From Cyanobacteria bacterium RU_5_0 (lineage in GTDB: Bacteria > Cyanobacteriota > Cyanobacteriia > Elainellales > Elainellaceae): a stretch of 64,000 bases of DNA. The notes beneath the pieces were generated by a model. It saw only the letters and a program-made list of their open reading frames with translations, searched no databases and was not told where the DNA came from. This document shows positions 50,736 through 61,300 of the stretch, piece after piece. Both the position numbers and the translations under genes were made by a program. The first letter of the stretch is position 1, and every line of letters starts with the position of its first letter. Location: NCBI GenBank assembly GCA_012033255.1, contig JAAUSF010000001.1:1-64000 (forward strand), written 5' to 3'.

Positions 50736-51425
50736 GTGAGCCAGACAACACTGAATTTAGTAGCAATTACCATCTTTTCGTTGGTAATGGTGAGTTTGCT
50801 GGGACCGTTGCTGCATATCTCTCCGGTGGTGCCTGCGATCGCCGTGTTTGGGATTCTCAGTTTTGCGACACTAGACACGCTCAGTTGGCAAGGGCAAGCT
50901 GGAACTTTGCTCGTGGATTGGTTTAATCAGTTCTCTCCAAGGCATCGGGCGCGTGTGATCCGCCATGAAGCCGGACATTTTCTCGCAGCGCATCTGCTAG
51001 ATATTCCGGTGACAGGCTATACCTTAAGTGCTTGGGATGCCTTTCGCCAAGGGCAACCGGGACTGGGCGGAGTCAGTTTTGGCGCTGAGGAATTTAATGC
51101 AGCACTAGAGCGAGGAGTCCTTTCGACGCAGATACTCGATCGCTACTGTACGGTTTTGATGGCGGGAATTGCCGCAGAAACGCTGCTGGGTGACAATGCA
51201 GAAGGGGGAGTAGACGATCGCCAAACATTTCGCTTGCTCTGGGCACAATTCAAGCGTCCGGCGATGGAAGGAGAGCAGAAAGAGCGATGGGCATTATTTC
51301 AGGCAAAAACGCTGATCAAAACGCATGAATCCGCGTATGCGGCGTTGGTGGCGGCGATGGAGCAAGGCGCGTCTGTGGAACGTTGTCGCGAGGCGATCGA
51401 GTCACACTTGAAAAGTCACACTTGA
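50736..51425 (+). CDS. FtsH/M41-like membrane metalloprotease domain without ATPase
   Basis: A 229-residue protein with two N-terminal membrane segments (about residues 6-26 and 30-48) and a domain with VIRHEAGHFLAAHLLDIPVTGY (HExxH at about residue 74), as in the zinc site of FtsH peptidase (M41). The downstream LMAGIAAETLLGDNAEGGVDDR provides the third zinc ligand region, with an Asp as in FtsH. There is no AAA ATPase, so it cannot unfold substrates itself. Similar ATPase-free proteins occur in cyanobacteria and plastids; function unknown. The start is GTG 50736. Its last 10 bp overlap the convergent mnmH. Confidence 0.82.
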   Translation: MSQTTLNLVAITIFSLVMVSLLGPLLHISPVVPAIAVFGILSFATLDTLSWQGQAGTLLVDWFNQFSPRHRARVIRHEAGHFLAAHLLDIPVTGYTLSAWDAFRQGQPGLGGVSFGAEEFNAALERGVLSTQILDRYCTVLMAGIAAETLLGDNAEGGVDDRQTFRLLWAQFKRPAMEGEQKERWALFQAKTLIKTHESAYAALVAAMEQGASVERCREAIESHLKSHT

Positions 51426-52471
51426 ATCAGGCGATCGGGACTTGAGAGCTTGGCAGAAATTTGCTCCAGTTTTTCCAACAATAATGCTGCACTGGCATCG
51501 GCAGTCAGACCTGTGACATCGACGGGATAAATGGGCACATTACGGCGTTGCAGGTCGTAGGTGTAAGTTTTGTCGTAATAATCCAGGATTATGTCACAGG
51601 CATCAATCAGGTTTCCTTGGCGCAAGCATTCTATCGCTTGTTGGGTGCGTAATCCGCCTAATCGTTTGCGAATGCGTTCGGTTGCGGTAATCAGTGCTTG
51701 ACGATCGGCTGTTCCGTACAGGTTTACGAGTGCGGTCAATCGTTCGGAGCGGGGTCGCGTTGCCTCAATCACGGCGGCTCGATCCATCTGGCGGAAAATG
51801 GGGTCTGGGATGCGACAAATGCCGATTCGCTTGCTTTCTGCCTCAATCCAAACGGGCTGGTTGGGGTCAAGTTGATCCCAGTCGATCGCCAAGACATTCT
51901 CAAACTGTTCGTTGGTGGGTTGAGCGGGTAAACCTAAGTGGCCATAACTGCTGCCTCGATGGTTCGCCAACCGCTCCAAGTCTAAAATCTGTGCGCCTTG
52001 AGCCGCTAATGCTGAAAGAATGGCTGTTTTGCCTGTCCCGGTCATACCGCCCAGGATGATCACGGTTTTGGAGCATTCAAAGGTGTTCCGTACCCAGCGC
52101 CGGAAAGCTTTGTAGCCGCCAATCAAAACTGAAACATCCAACCCTGCCATGCTCAAAATCCAGGCGATCGCTTCACTCCGCATTCCACCCCGCCAACAGT
52201 GAACCTGAACAGAGTGATCGGCGGCAAGGGCTTTTGCCTGAGTTACGAAATAGTGGCATTTGGGTCCGGCGATCGCAAATCCTAATTCCACTGCCTGATC
52301 GCGACCCTGCTGCTTGTAGCAGAGGCCAACCTCTGCCCGCTCTTCGTTGGTAAACAACGGAAAACTTACGGCACCCGGAATGTGCCCAAGATCATATTCT
52401 CCTGGACTACGAACATCCAGGATCACACCCGGGAAATGCAAAAATTCATCAGGATGAAGCGATCGGGGCAT
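51416..52471 (-). CDS. mnmH: tRNA 2-selenouridine synthase
   Basis: A 351-residue enzyme (MnmH/SelU/YbbB) that replaces sulfur with selenium at the wobble 2-thiouridine of Lys, Glu and Gln tRNAs, using selenophosphate. The N-terminal rhodanese domain (about residues 5-125) has the active Cys in VQVHCWRGGMRSEAIAWIL. The C-terminal P-loop domain starts with VIILGGMTGTGKTAILSALA (about 137-156), and FENVLAIDWDQL and RIPDPIFRQM are conserved family features. With SelD at 11793-14111 it completes the selenouridine trait. It is convergent and overlapping with the M41-like gene by 10 bp. Confidence 0.95.
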   Translation of the reverse strand: MPRSLHPDEFLHFPGVILDVRSPGEYDLGHIPGAVSFPLFTNEERAEVGLCYKQQGRDQAVELGFAIAGPKCHYFVTQAKALAADHSVQVHCWRGGMRSEAIAWILSMAGLDVSVLIGGYKAFRRWVRNTFECSKTVIILGGMTGTGKTAILSALAAQGAQILDLERLANHRGSSYGHLGLPAQPTNEQFENVLAIDWDQLDPNQPVWIEAESKRIGICRIPDPIFRQMDRAAVIEATRPRSERLTALVNLYGTADRQALITATERIRKRLGGLRTQQAIECLRQGNLIDACDIILDYYDKTYTYDLQRRNVPIYPVDVTGLTADASAALLLEKLEQISAKLSSPDRLIQV

Positions 52472-52659
52472 CAGGTAAATCTTATTTTATTGAACGTGGC
52501 GTAACTATATGAATAGGCGGCATTGCCGAAACAACCGCGCTTAATTGATTCAATCACCTAAAGTTTAGCCAAAACCTTCTATGATTTGCTCTAAAACTCC
52601 TGTTGTTGTCTTAATGCCTCCCTTGAAGAATTGATGCTCAATCAACTCTTACACTGCTA

Positions 52660-55600
52660 TTACGTAGCTGAGCCGAGTAAAGCGTTCACTTTGCTGAGCA
52701 ATTCGACGGTGGAGAATCCCTTGGTGAGGTAATCTGTTGCGCCTAATCGTTTTGCTTCACTGAACCATTCTTCTGATAGGCGTGAAGAAACGACCAGAAT
52801 CGGTATGGTGATTCCTGCTTGACGACAGCGATCGATCAAGGTGAACCCATCCATATTTGGCATCTCGATATCGGTAATAATTAGTGTCGATCGTGGGTGT
52901 TTTTGTATCCAATTCCAGGCTTCTAATCCATCTGCACAGGTGTGCGTGAAATGACCATAAGCGGTCAGGCTGGCTTCAATCCGTCGGCGCATCAGTGCTG
53001 CATCATCCACGATCAAAATAGCTGGCATTGAATCGTCAACTTCTGGCACATTAGGGGGGGCTGGTTCGATCGATTCAGGTTCGGAAAGCTGTGTTGGAAA
53101 GGTGAGAAATCGTTTGGCGATCGCTGCGGCTTCTAACACAGGAATGAGTGAACCATTCACTTGCAGGCTAACTCCCATTAACCCTTCAGGCGCAATTAAC
53201 GGTGTCGGTAGAGGGTTGATGAGCAAATCAGACTGCCCCAGGAGTTCGTCAGCAACGAGCCAAACGCTCTGTGAGGCATTTTGAGGAGCGACACAGACGC
53301 AAACGGCTGTATCGGGCAGCGATCGTTGAGTCGATCGAGGTTGCCAGTATCCCAATAAATCTAATGCCGGACTCGATCCGGTGCTATCTTCAACGGTCCA
53401 TAAGGAGGAGGGCAATCCTTCAACTAGCGTTGGATTCAAGCTTTCAAACAAGGCGGTGGTTTTGATTTCTTCAGTCGGCAGGGCGAAGATGCGATTGCCC
53501 GCTTGTAGCAAAATGCAGGACACCAATAAGTGTGGCACCGGGAACTGCAAGGAAAAGGTTGTCCCTTTTCCTAAAATCGTGTCGAGGCTGAGTTTTCCGT
53601 CTAGGCGATCGATTTGAGCCATGACAATATCCATGCCAACGCCTCGCCCAGAGATTTCGTTAATCTGGGTTTGAGAGCTAAACCCAGGTTGACAAAGGAC
53701 TGCCAGAAGGTCGGATGGGGTTTGGGTGCTGATCAAGGGCAATCCTAGCGTTTCTGCTCTCGATTGAATGGCGTCCGCTGCAATCCCGTGACCGTCATCT
53801 TGCACAAAGAGTTGAAAGGTATTGCCTCGTCGCTGAAGAGAGACGCAAATCGTACCCTGTTCAGGTTTGCCTTGAGTAATCCGTTCGGATGGAGACTCTA
53901 AGCCGTGATCGTAAGCATTGCGAATTAAATGCAGTAGAGCTGGTTCTAGACTCCGAGCAGTGCCAACATCAAGTTCAATAGATTCTCCTTGCACAATCAG
54001 TTGAGCAGGTTTACCGAAGCGAGTCATTAAATCTCGGAGGATTGCTTTGGCTCGAAATCCCAAATTTTGGAATGGAATCAGCCGACTATCTTCAACTGTA
54101 TTCTGTAGTTTTAAGAGTGTGCTGTCCAAACTTTGGAAACTTGCAGTCGTTTGTTGAGCCGTTTTTTCGGCTTCTGCTCCCAACTCCGAAAGACGCAAGC
54201 TGGTTTCTAATAGGCGGTTGATGGTAGTGTAGCCCTGTCGATAGCGTTCAGGAGTTGCTCCTGAGGTACTCCTTCTTAAATTATCTAAAAGAGCGTAGTC
54301 ATTCTGAATTTGCCGCAGATTGGCAATGTACTGGGTGCTTTCTTGAGCAAGAGCAACAAGCTGGCTAATTTGATTTTGCAGAATTTGGTGGAGTCCTTGG
54401 GTCATTCGAGCCGCCAGCAAGGTTTCCACAAGGTGCTGTGCTGATTGATCCAATTTTTCCAACGGAATTGGGATCTGAACCTTCTCTGGAGCATCGCTTA
54501 GCTGTTCTCGTTGAGATTGTGAGGTGCTACCGCGAGTAGAGGCAGGTTGAAAAGTTTGCGTTAATGTTTCATCGTGATTCGATTCATCAATAAATTCATT
54601 GACTTCAGTTAAATCGGTAACTTCGATTAAATTAATTGGTTCATTAATCAGATAGAATGAATTTATATCGTTATTTTCTCTTGCTTCAAAAATTTCATTA
54701 TCGATCGAACTTAACTCATCTAAGAATGTTCCAATTTCTGTGAAATCAGTTGTTAAATTAGGTTCGTTAAGAAATTCAGACTGATCGAGTTGAAGAGAAG
54801 CCTCGATCGATTGTAGGTTTGGTTCAAAATCGAGTGAAACAGGTTCAATGTCTAACGTAGTAGTGATATTCGATTGATCCAATGTATTCCAAAGATCTAC
54901 CTGTTCACTGTTAAGAGGAATGTCAAAAGGAGTATCAAAAGGAGTATCAAAAGGAATGAGATTTCCGCCCTGTTTAGCGCATTCTTTGAGCGCTTGGAAG
55001 AATTGCAGCCACTGCGATCGCCAAATCGAATTTTCAGGTTGGGCAAAGAGGATCTGTGCTTGCTCTAACAAGGTCGTCCAGCCAGAAGCAAATTGTAGTT
55101 CCTTGCCGATTTGCTGAAGTTGAGTCAAGCTCTGCTGAGCGATATTGAGTGTCGTTTCAGAAACTGCTCCCTTGAGGGGCGATCGTTCCAAGGCAATCTC
55201 TAAGTCCAGCACTACCAGATCAAATCCCTGTTCAGCAAATTCTCGATGGAGTTGTTGTTGTTCACTCCAGGTGGGTAAGTATTGTTCTCGAACCTGATGA
55301 TGTAGGACTTGAATACGGTTCAGGATGGGTTCAATTTGCGCCTCGATCAGCTTTTCTGAGCCAGAAAACTCTAGTGTTCCAGTGAGCAACTCGCCTGCTT
55401 CTAATAGGGTTTGACTGAGATCACCATCAGCCAGCGATGGAGCGGTTTCAAGATAACGCAGATCAGACAACAGATCCTCTAGTGAGGTCGCTACTTGCAA
55501 AACAGCTTCAGCCGCCACAGTCACGGCTCCACCTTTGATCGTGTGAACACAACGGTAGAGTTCTTGGATATCGCTCGTCCAAGACACCGATCGGAGTCGC

Positions 55601-55731
55601 TGAGCAATTTGGCTATATCGTTGCAGGTAGTTTCGAGTATCTACTGCAAATAGGCTGCGTAATTCTTGTTGTAACTGAGCGTCAGCAATCGCCTCTGCGT
55701 TTTGAAAAGGATCAACGTCTGGAATTGACAT
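52660..55731 (-). CDS. CheA-type hybrid histidine kinase of a taxis operon
   Basis: A 1023-residue CheA/PilL/PixL-like kinase. In order: an Hpt domain with phospho-acceptor His 63 in CVHTIKGGAV; a long acidic, low-complexity region (about 250-440) containing FDTPFDTPFDIP repeats; a dimer/helix region; a histidine kinase ATPase domain (about 570-745) with LIRNAYDHGLESPSE, DDGHGI and GRGVGMDIV; a CheW-like domain (about 755-890); and a C-terminal receiver (about 902-1023) with ITDIEMPNMDGF. It phosphorylates CheY-type partners and is the last gene of the operon (six genes from 63699). Clusters like this control type IV pilus motility in cyanobacteria. Confidence 0.93.
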   Translation of the reverse strand: MSIPDVDPFQNAEAIADAQLQQELRSLFAVDTRNYLQRYSQIAQRLRSVSWTSDIQELYRCVHTIKGGAVTVAAEAVLQVATSLEDLLSDLRYLETAPSLADGDLSQTLLEAGELLTGTLEFSGSEKLIEAQIEPILNRIQVLHHQVREQYLPTWSEQQQLHREFAEQGFDLVVLDLEIALERSPLKGAVSETTLNIAQQSLTQLQQIGKELQFASGWTTLLEQAQILFAQPENSIWRSQWLQFFQALKECAKQGGNLIPFDTPFDTPFDIPLNSEQVDLWNTLDQSNITTTLDIEPVSLDFEPNLQSIEASLQLDQSEFLNEPNLTTDFTEIGTFLDELSSIDNEIFEARENNDINSFYLINEPINLIEVTDLTEVNEFIDESNHDETLTQTFQPASTRGSTSQSQREQLSDAPEKVQIPIPLEKLDQSAQHLVETLLAARMTQGLHQILQNQISQLVALAQESTQYIANLRQIQNDYALLDNLRRSTSGATPERYRQGYTTINRLLETSLRLSELGAEAEKTAQQTTASFQSLDSTLLKLQNTVEDSRLIPFQNLGFRAKAILRDLMTRFGKPAQLIVQGESIELDVGTARSLEPALLHLIRNAYDHGLESPSERITQGKPEQGTICVSLQRRGNTFQLFVQDDGHGIAADAIQSRAETLGLPLISTQTPSDLLAVLCQPGFSSQTQINEISGRGVGMDIVMAQIDRLDGKLSLDTILGKGTTFSLQFPVPHLLVSCILLQAGNRIFALPTEEIKTTALFESLNPTLVEGLPSSLWTVEDSTGSSPALDLLGYWQPRSTQRSLPDTAVCVCVAPQNASQSVWLVADELLGQSDLLINPLPTPLIAPEGLMGVSLQVNGSLIPVLEAAAIAKRFLTFPTQLSEPESIEPAPPNVPEVDDSMPAILIVDDAALMRRRIEASLTAYGHFTHTCADGLEAWNWIQKHPRSTLIITDIEMPNMDGFTLIDRCRQAGITIPILVVSSRLSEEWFSEAKRLGATDYLTKGFSTVELLSKVNALLGSAT
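54921..54957. repeat. 12 bp coding tandem repeat in the cheA-like gene
   Basis: About three copies of ATCAAAAGGAGT, read on the minus strand as Thr-Pro-Phe-Asp repeats in the linker after the Hpt domain. Confidence 0.8.
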
Positions 55732-55863
55732 GATTACTACCCTGCTTACTGAGTTGAGAGAACTATCATTCGCGATGCAATCTGACGAACGAACTGTAAC
55801 TATGAATTGTGACTGAATTTAGCTCTATGACCGGATGGAGCAGGTGAACGAGGCAAGATTTAG

Positions 55864-58329
55864 CTAAGCAGGTGGGCAGGGGTCGGATAAGACAGTTAAC
55901 GTGATAGCCGAGTGACGTTGAGTTTCAGTAGAGATAGTTTTGGGTTTGACGGCTGAAGCCGAGGGAAAAGTTTGGAGAGATGGCTCTTCAGAATCCAATA
56001 CCTGATAGTGATTAGGATGGAGTTTGAAAAATTCGATGTTTTGTAATAATAGATGGGCGAATTTTTGGATTTGCTTGGCGCGTTCTTGGGTCATATCAGA
56101 CTGATTTAATGTTTCAGTGGCGATCGCAGAAATACCCTGAACTGACTCTAGCGTGGTTTGTGTGGCTTCCACGATCGCCTGATTAGATTGAATCACTCGT
56201 TGCCCCATCTGAGCGACTTGCTCACTGACTGACTGGATGGTGTCAAACACCTGAAGAGACTGATCCACACCCATTGTAAAATCATTGACCTGCTGACTAA
56301 TCTCTTGAACATCGTGATCAAGCCCAGAGACAACGGTTTGAATTCGATCGGTACGCTGTTGCAACAAAACCAAACTTTGATTGGTTTGAATTGCCAAGTC
56401 ATTGACTTGAGACGCAACCGTTTCAAATTCGCGGGTAATACTGGCAAATTGTTCAGGATCTTCCTGTGCAGCCGCCCGATTCGCCAACATCGTTGCATTC
56501 ACGGCTAGGATACGAGTCATTGCTGCAATCCGTTTCTGATTTTTAGCAAACTGAACTGCCAGTTCCACATAGTTCGTCAGAGTTTGAGTGCGTTTAGTAA
56601 TTTGATTGGTACTTTGTTGAAGCACATCAATCCCTTTGGATATGGTGGTAATTTCCTGTTGACCTTGCTGAATTGCTACCTGCGTTGACTGAACCGCTTC
56701 GCCCGTCGCAACTGCCTGTAAAGTGGCATCTTGAGATAAACGATCGACGTTTTCTAGCAAGGTTTGGACTTGAGTGATCGATTGAGTCTGGTGTTGAGTG
56801 TTTTCTGTAACGGCGATCGCCAACTGTTCCAATTGTTTAGCCCCCTGAGTAATGTGCTGAGTTGTATTCAACACAATTGCCATCACGTGTTCGAGTCGTT
56901 CAATGACGCGGTTCAGTGTGTCTGCAACTAAACCAGTCATCCGAGGACTAACTTGTGCTTCTACTGTCAAATTTCCATCCTCGATCGTCGTCATTACATT
57001 CAGGATATGTTCGACTTCGGCTTGCAAAATTTGACTTTCTTGCTCGGCAACTTCGGCTTGCTTGAGTTGCTCTTTTGTTTGAACAATTAGCGCAACTTCT
57101 TGGCGAATTTGTGCTTCGTTGATTTTGATTTGCTCTAACAGATGAGAGAATGAAGTAGATAACTGCCCAATCTCATCCTGATGTTGAAATGATGACAAGA
57201 TGGGGGCATCAGTGGCGGCGAATCGATCGCAGTCATCCAAAATTGGACGGAGGCGACGATTAAGCGATCGAACGGTTAGAAAAACAATGAATGCCAGGAG
57301 AAGGGCAACGATCAGAGTTCCCCCAATTGTAATCAACGCGACTTGATTAAAAACTGCTTCATAAGGAACAAACGCTAACGTGATCCAGTTCCCTTCGATA
57401 CGTTGATATGCCCAATAGCCGTGTTCACCTTCTACAACACCCGATTCCCCTTTCATCTGAAACCAGACTTTTTCTAATCCTGGAATCGAGCGATATGTTC
57501 CGGTTTCGCTCCCTTGCTTTGCCGGATAAGAGATGATTTGCCCGTTCTCAGTGAGCAGTGCAAAATATCCCGCTCCATGCAACACTGAGCCATTGATTGT
57601 ATTCTTTAACGAGGTACTATCTACATCTACAAAAACGGTTCCTAACCAGGTTTTTTCACTATCCAAAATTTGTGAATAATAAGTAATTTGGATTTTTTCG
57701 CCCTGTTGTTCTGGCTGTGACCAGATGTTCTTTTCAGGAAGGAAGTATTTTTGATAGCGATCGGTTTCAGGATAGAAGGTATCCGGTTTCGTGCCATCAA
57801 TATAGCGAATCATGTCGTAAGGGGGGGGAAGCTGTAAGCCTACCGCATCAGGTTCACCTGAATCGAGATGATAGTAAGGAGAAAACCACTGTGCTTGAGG
57901 TAAAACTCCGTTTTGACTCTGACCAAATCCCAAACCCACTACAAAATCAGGACGATCTTTGAATAGCTCAAATAGTAATCTGCGATAAGTTTCTGCGAAC
58001 TCTGCATTTTGAATATGAAGCGTTAAGATACTGGTACGAACAGTGTCAGCATAAAGTTCAGATTGATTTAATGTGTTGTTCAGCAGGTTTGATCGATCGC
58101 GAAGAGTTTGTTGAATTTGCTCCTCTGCTTGATATTTGACAACTTCGCCAAAGAGAAATGCAATACCCCCAATTCCTATCAAAGCTCCTGCCATGACTGA
58201 AACAAACAGCTTAGTGCCAATGGAATTGAAACGAAATCGTTTGCTTGAACGATGAGGCGTCTTGATCAAATTCTCAGCATTATTCATTGGGTGAGAGACT
58301 GATTGTGAATCGTGATACGTGGGTGTCAT
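55864..58329 (-). CDS. Methyl-accepting chemotaxis protein without GAF (PilJ-like)
   Basis: An 821-residue transducer. One membrane segment lies at about 42-64, an outer Cache-like sensor at about 65-330 (with a dCache-type PPYDMIRYIDGTKPDTFYPE and KTWLGTVFVDVDSTSL), a second membrane segment at about 335-357, a HAMP domain, then coiled coil and an MCP signalling domain (about 480-740). The signalling tip is altered: where classical MCPs have EAARAGE-GRGF it reads LANRAAAQEDPEQF, and the following EFETVASQV replaces DEVRKLA. It lies 53 bp downstream of the other MCP gene, and the CheA gene follows after 132 bp. It probably senses a small molecule outside the cell. Confidence 0.9.
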   Translation of the reverse strand: MTPTYHDSQSVSHPMNNAENLIKTPHRSSKRFRFNSIGTKLFVSVMAGALIGIGGIAFLFGEVVKYQAEEQIQQTLRDRSNLLNNTLNQSELYADTVRTSILTLHIQNAEFAETYRRLLFELFKDRPDFVVGLGFGQSQNGVLPQAQWFSPYYHLDSGEPDAVGLQLPPPYDMIRYIDGTKPDTFYPETDRYQKYFLPEKNIWSQPEQQGEKIQITYYSQILDSEKTWLGTVFVDVDSTSLKNTINGSVLHGAGYFALLTENGQIISYPAKQGSETGTYRSIPGLEKVWFQMKGESGVVEGEHGYWAYQRIEGNWITLAFVPYEAVFNQVALITIGGTLIVALLLAFIVFLTVRSLNRRLRPILDDCDRFAATDAPILSSFQHQDEIGQLSTSFSHLLEQIKINEAQIRQEVALIVQTKEQLKQAEVAEQESQILQAEVEHILNVMTTIEDGNLTVEAQVSPRMTGLVADTLNRVIERLEHVMAIVLNTTQHITQGAKQLEQLAIAVTENTQHQTQSITQVQTLLENVDRLSQDATLQAVATGEAVQSTQVAIQQGQQEITTISKGIDVLQQSTNQITKRTQTLTNYVELAVQFAKNQKRIAAMTRILAVNATMLANRAAAQEDPEQFASITREFETVASQVNDLAIQTNQSLVLLQQRTDRIQTVVSGLDHDVQEISQQVNDFTMGVDQSLQVFDTIQSVSEQVAQMGQRVIQSNQAIVEATQTTLESVQGISAIATETLNQSDMTQERAKQIQKFAHLLLQNIEFFKLHPNHYQVLDSEEPSLQTFPSASAVKPKTISTETQRHSAITLTVLSDPCPPA

Positions 58330-58382
58330 AAAGTATTCCGGAGTTGGTTTTGTAGTTCTGGTTAAGGTGAGCAGTGCCTAGC

Positions 58383-61300
58383 TTACAAAGCTTCAGAGGA
58401 TATTTGAAACCTATCAGACGTTCTAGATTTGCTCCCTAAATCCTCCAATTCTGAGGAACTTTGAATTCGATTCTCCTCAGAGATATCTTTTAATTCCACG
58501 TTTGAATTCACATCTAATGTTGTTTCTTGAACTTGAGAAAGATCAACTCGTGGTTGCAGATCATTGTCATCGTTCATTCCTGTTGGCAATTGGAAGAACT
58601 GAATACTTTGCAGTAATTGATTCGAGAGCGTATCCACTTCCTCAGATTGCATTCTTGTCTGCTGTGATAATTCTGCTGTTTTGTTAGCGATCGTTGCAAT
58701 CTCTCGCACCACTTGAGCCGCCGATTGAGCCGCGTTGACGATCGCGTAATTTGCTTGAGTCACTGTTTCTCCAGCATTGACAGCGTTATTTGTGACGATC
58801 TGAACGTTGCCAAAGACTCGACTAGACTGATCGACCCCTTCGGTGAATCCTCTGACCAGTCCTCCTAAACTTTGAATATTTGCATCAATGATCGACACAA
58901 CGCTGTGAATTTGAGTACTCCGTTGTTCTAGGGTGAGTAATCCCTCATTCGTTTGTTGGGCGAGTCGGCTCACATGGTTAGCGATCGCGTCAAACTCACG
59001 AGCAACCACTGCAAATTGTCGCGGGTCGCGTTGCTCAGAGGCGCGTGCAGCGACGAGTGAGGCATTAAGAGCCAGGGTTTGAGTGAGCGAAGCAATTTGA
59101 CTTTGATCTTGCACAAATTGATCGGCTAACCCAACAAACTCGCCTAGGGTCTTCATCTGCTGCACAATCCGATCGGTTCCCTCTTGTAAGACATCGATTC
59201 CTTGCGTCAGCGTGGCGATCGCCGTTTGCCCTTGCCCAACCGCCACACTCATTGTCTGAAGAGAAACCACTGTAGCGTTCACTTTTTCCGCAGACCCTTG
59301 AGCCGCCTGTTCCACTTGCTCCGTCAATTGCAAGACCTGATTCACCGCTTGAGCTTGCTGTTCTGTATTGGTTGCCACGATCTCAGCCATTGTTTTTTGT
59401 TGGTTGGCTCTGGCTGAGACTTGCTGAGCCGCTTGCACAACTTGTGTCAAAACATCGCTAAGTCGTTCAATCAGACGGTTAAAGGTATCCGCAACTAATC
59501 CGGTGGTGCGATCGCTGACCTTCGCTTGAGCGGTCAAATCGCCATCTTCTACTTCAGATACCACATCCAGCAGATGGCTAACTTCCTGCTGGAGAAATTC
59601 GCTTTCTAGGGCAATGGAAACAAGATTTGCCAGTGACGTAACAAACGCCTGCTCATCTGCTCGCCAAGCGCGAACCGTTTGCAAGTGATCACACCGGATA
59701 ATTCCAACCGTTCGACCTGCAATTTGAATGGGCACGTTCAAAATTGCCTGAATGTCTGACCAGCCTAATTCTGAAATCAGCAACTCTTGGGTCGCTGGAT
59801 TGTCATACACATCGTCAGCCGCAATGAACGGCTCAAACTCCAGGGTTCGGAAATACTTTGGAAAATCTGCCTCATTCAGATCACTACCGTCAGTATGCTG
59901 CTGAGAACTCAAATGGTATTGATCGAGATCGCTTAAAACACTGCGATCGCGGTTATATAGCCAGATGCTCACCCGTTCTACGGTTAAAGTATGGGCAATG
60001 GCTTCCGTAAACGCTCTGCTAGCTTCTCTAGTATTTCCCTGAATTAATGCTTCACTTCGAGCCAGGGTAGACAGCACGGTGTTTTGTTGACCGAGTTGAG
60101 CCGCATTCTGTTGCAAGGTTTCCAGCAGGGCTTGAATCTGATCCGCCATCCAGTTAACGTTGATATTTAGGGTTGTTACCTCGCCAGTCCCTCTGATCGC
60201 GAGACGAGTCTCAAACTTTCCTTGCCCAAATTGCTCCACGGTTGCAGCGGCTTCCTCAATCGGTTTTACACCTCGATGGGCAATCACACCCGCCACAACA
60301 CCGATAATCACAAGGCTTAACAATGTTCCGACAAAGAGCGTGCGTTGCAGGTACTGTTGCGCCCGGAATGCCTCCTCAAGTTCAGTTTCTACCAGAACAA
60401 ACCACTCTAGATTTGGCAAGTCGCCGATCGCAGGCAGGACGGCATATCCCAATAACTCCTCTTCTTGATCGATGGCATCAACGGTCAGCAATACTCCGGA
60501 TGTTGCGGTTTCTCGCAATTGAGCCAGATCAGGAAAAAGGTCGTTAGCGAGTTCACCTACATGGGCACTACTTTCGTCTTCATCAAGACTTTGATCGTCC
60601 TGCTCTTCATCAATTTCCTGGGGTTCATTACTATTTTTCTCAGGCACATCATCAGACTCTATCTCTTCAGTCGAAAGGAAAATTCTGCTGCTGGTATCTG
60701 CAAAATGCAATTCACCCACATCCTCAAAATCGCTCAGCAGTTCTTTAATCGCAGCGACCGAAACACGGGTTTGCACAAGCCCAATAATTTGATTGGTTTC
60801 ACTATCCCGGACAGGGGCAGCAATAAAAATTTGTTGGGTTCCCGTTGAACTCGAAAACCTGGGTTGAGAAATAAACGGACGCCCTGTTGCGATGACTCCC
60901 TGAAAATAATCATCGTTTTTATGATTTTCATAGGCAGCTGCACTGGAGACAGCAATATCGTTACCATCCTTATCTATAAATTCAATACTGCTATAAACTG
61001 AATCATAGGCTTTAACGTAGTTGTTTAGAAACTGTTCCTGCTCCGCAACCGTTGTACTGGATCGTAACTTGGGATTGGTAAAGACGGGTTGTTGGGCGAG
61101 TATTTGAATATCCCCATAGCGTTCAAACATGAAACGGCTAACCTTGTCTGCCACGAGTTCTGCATCAGATTGTTGACGCAACCTAACTTGCTCCCTAATG
61201 ATGCGATCGGCAAGTGAATAGCCAGCCGTACCAATGACCAGGACTGGTAGAGTACCGATTGCAATCGCGAGGAACGTAGCCTTGAAGCGTAGACTTGACC

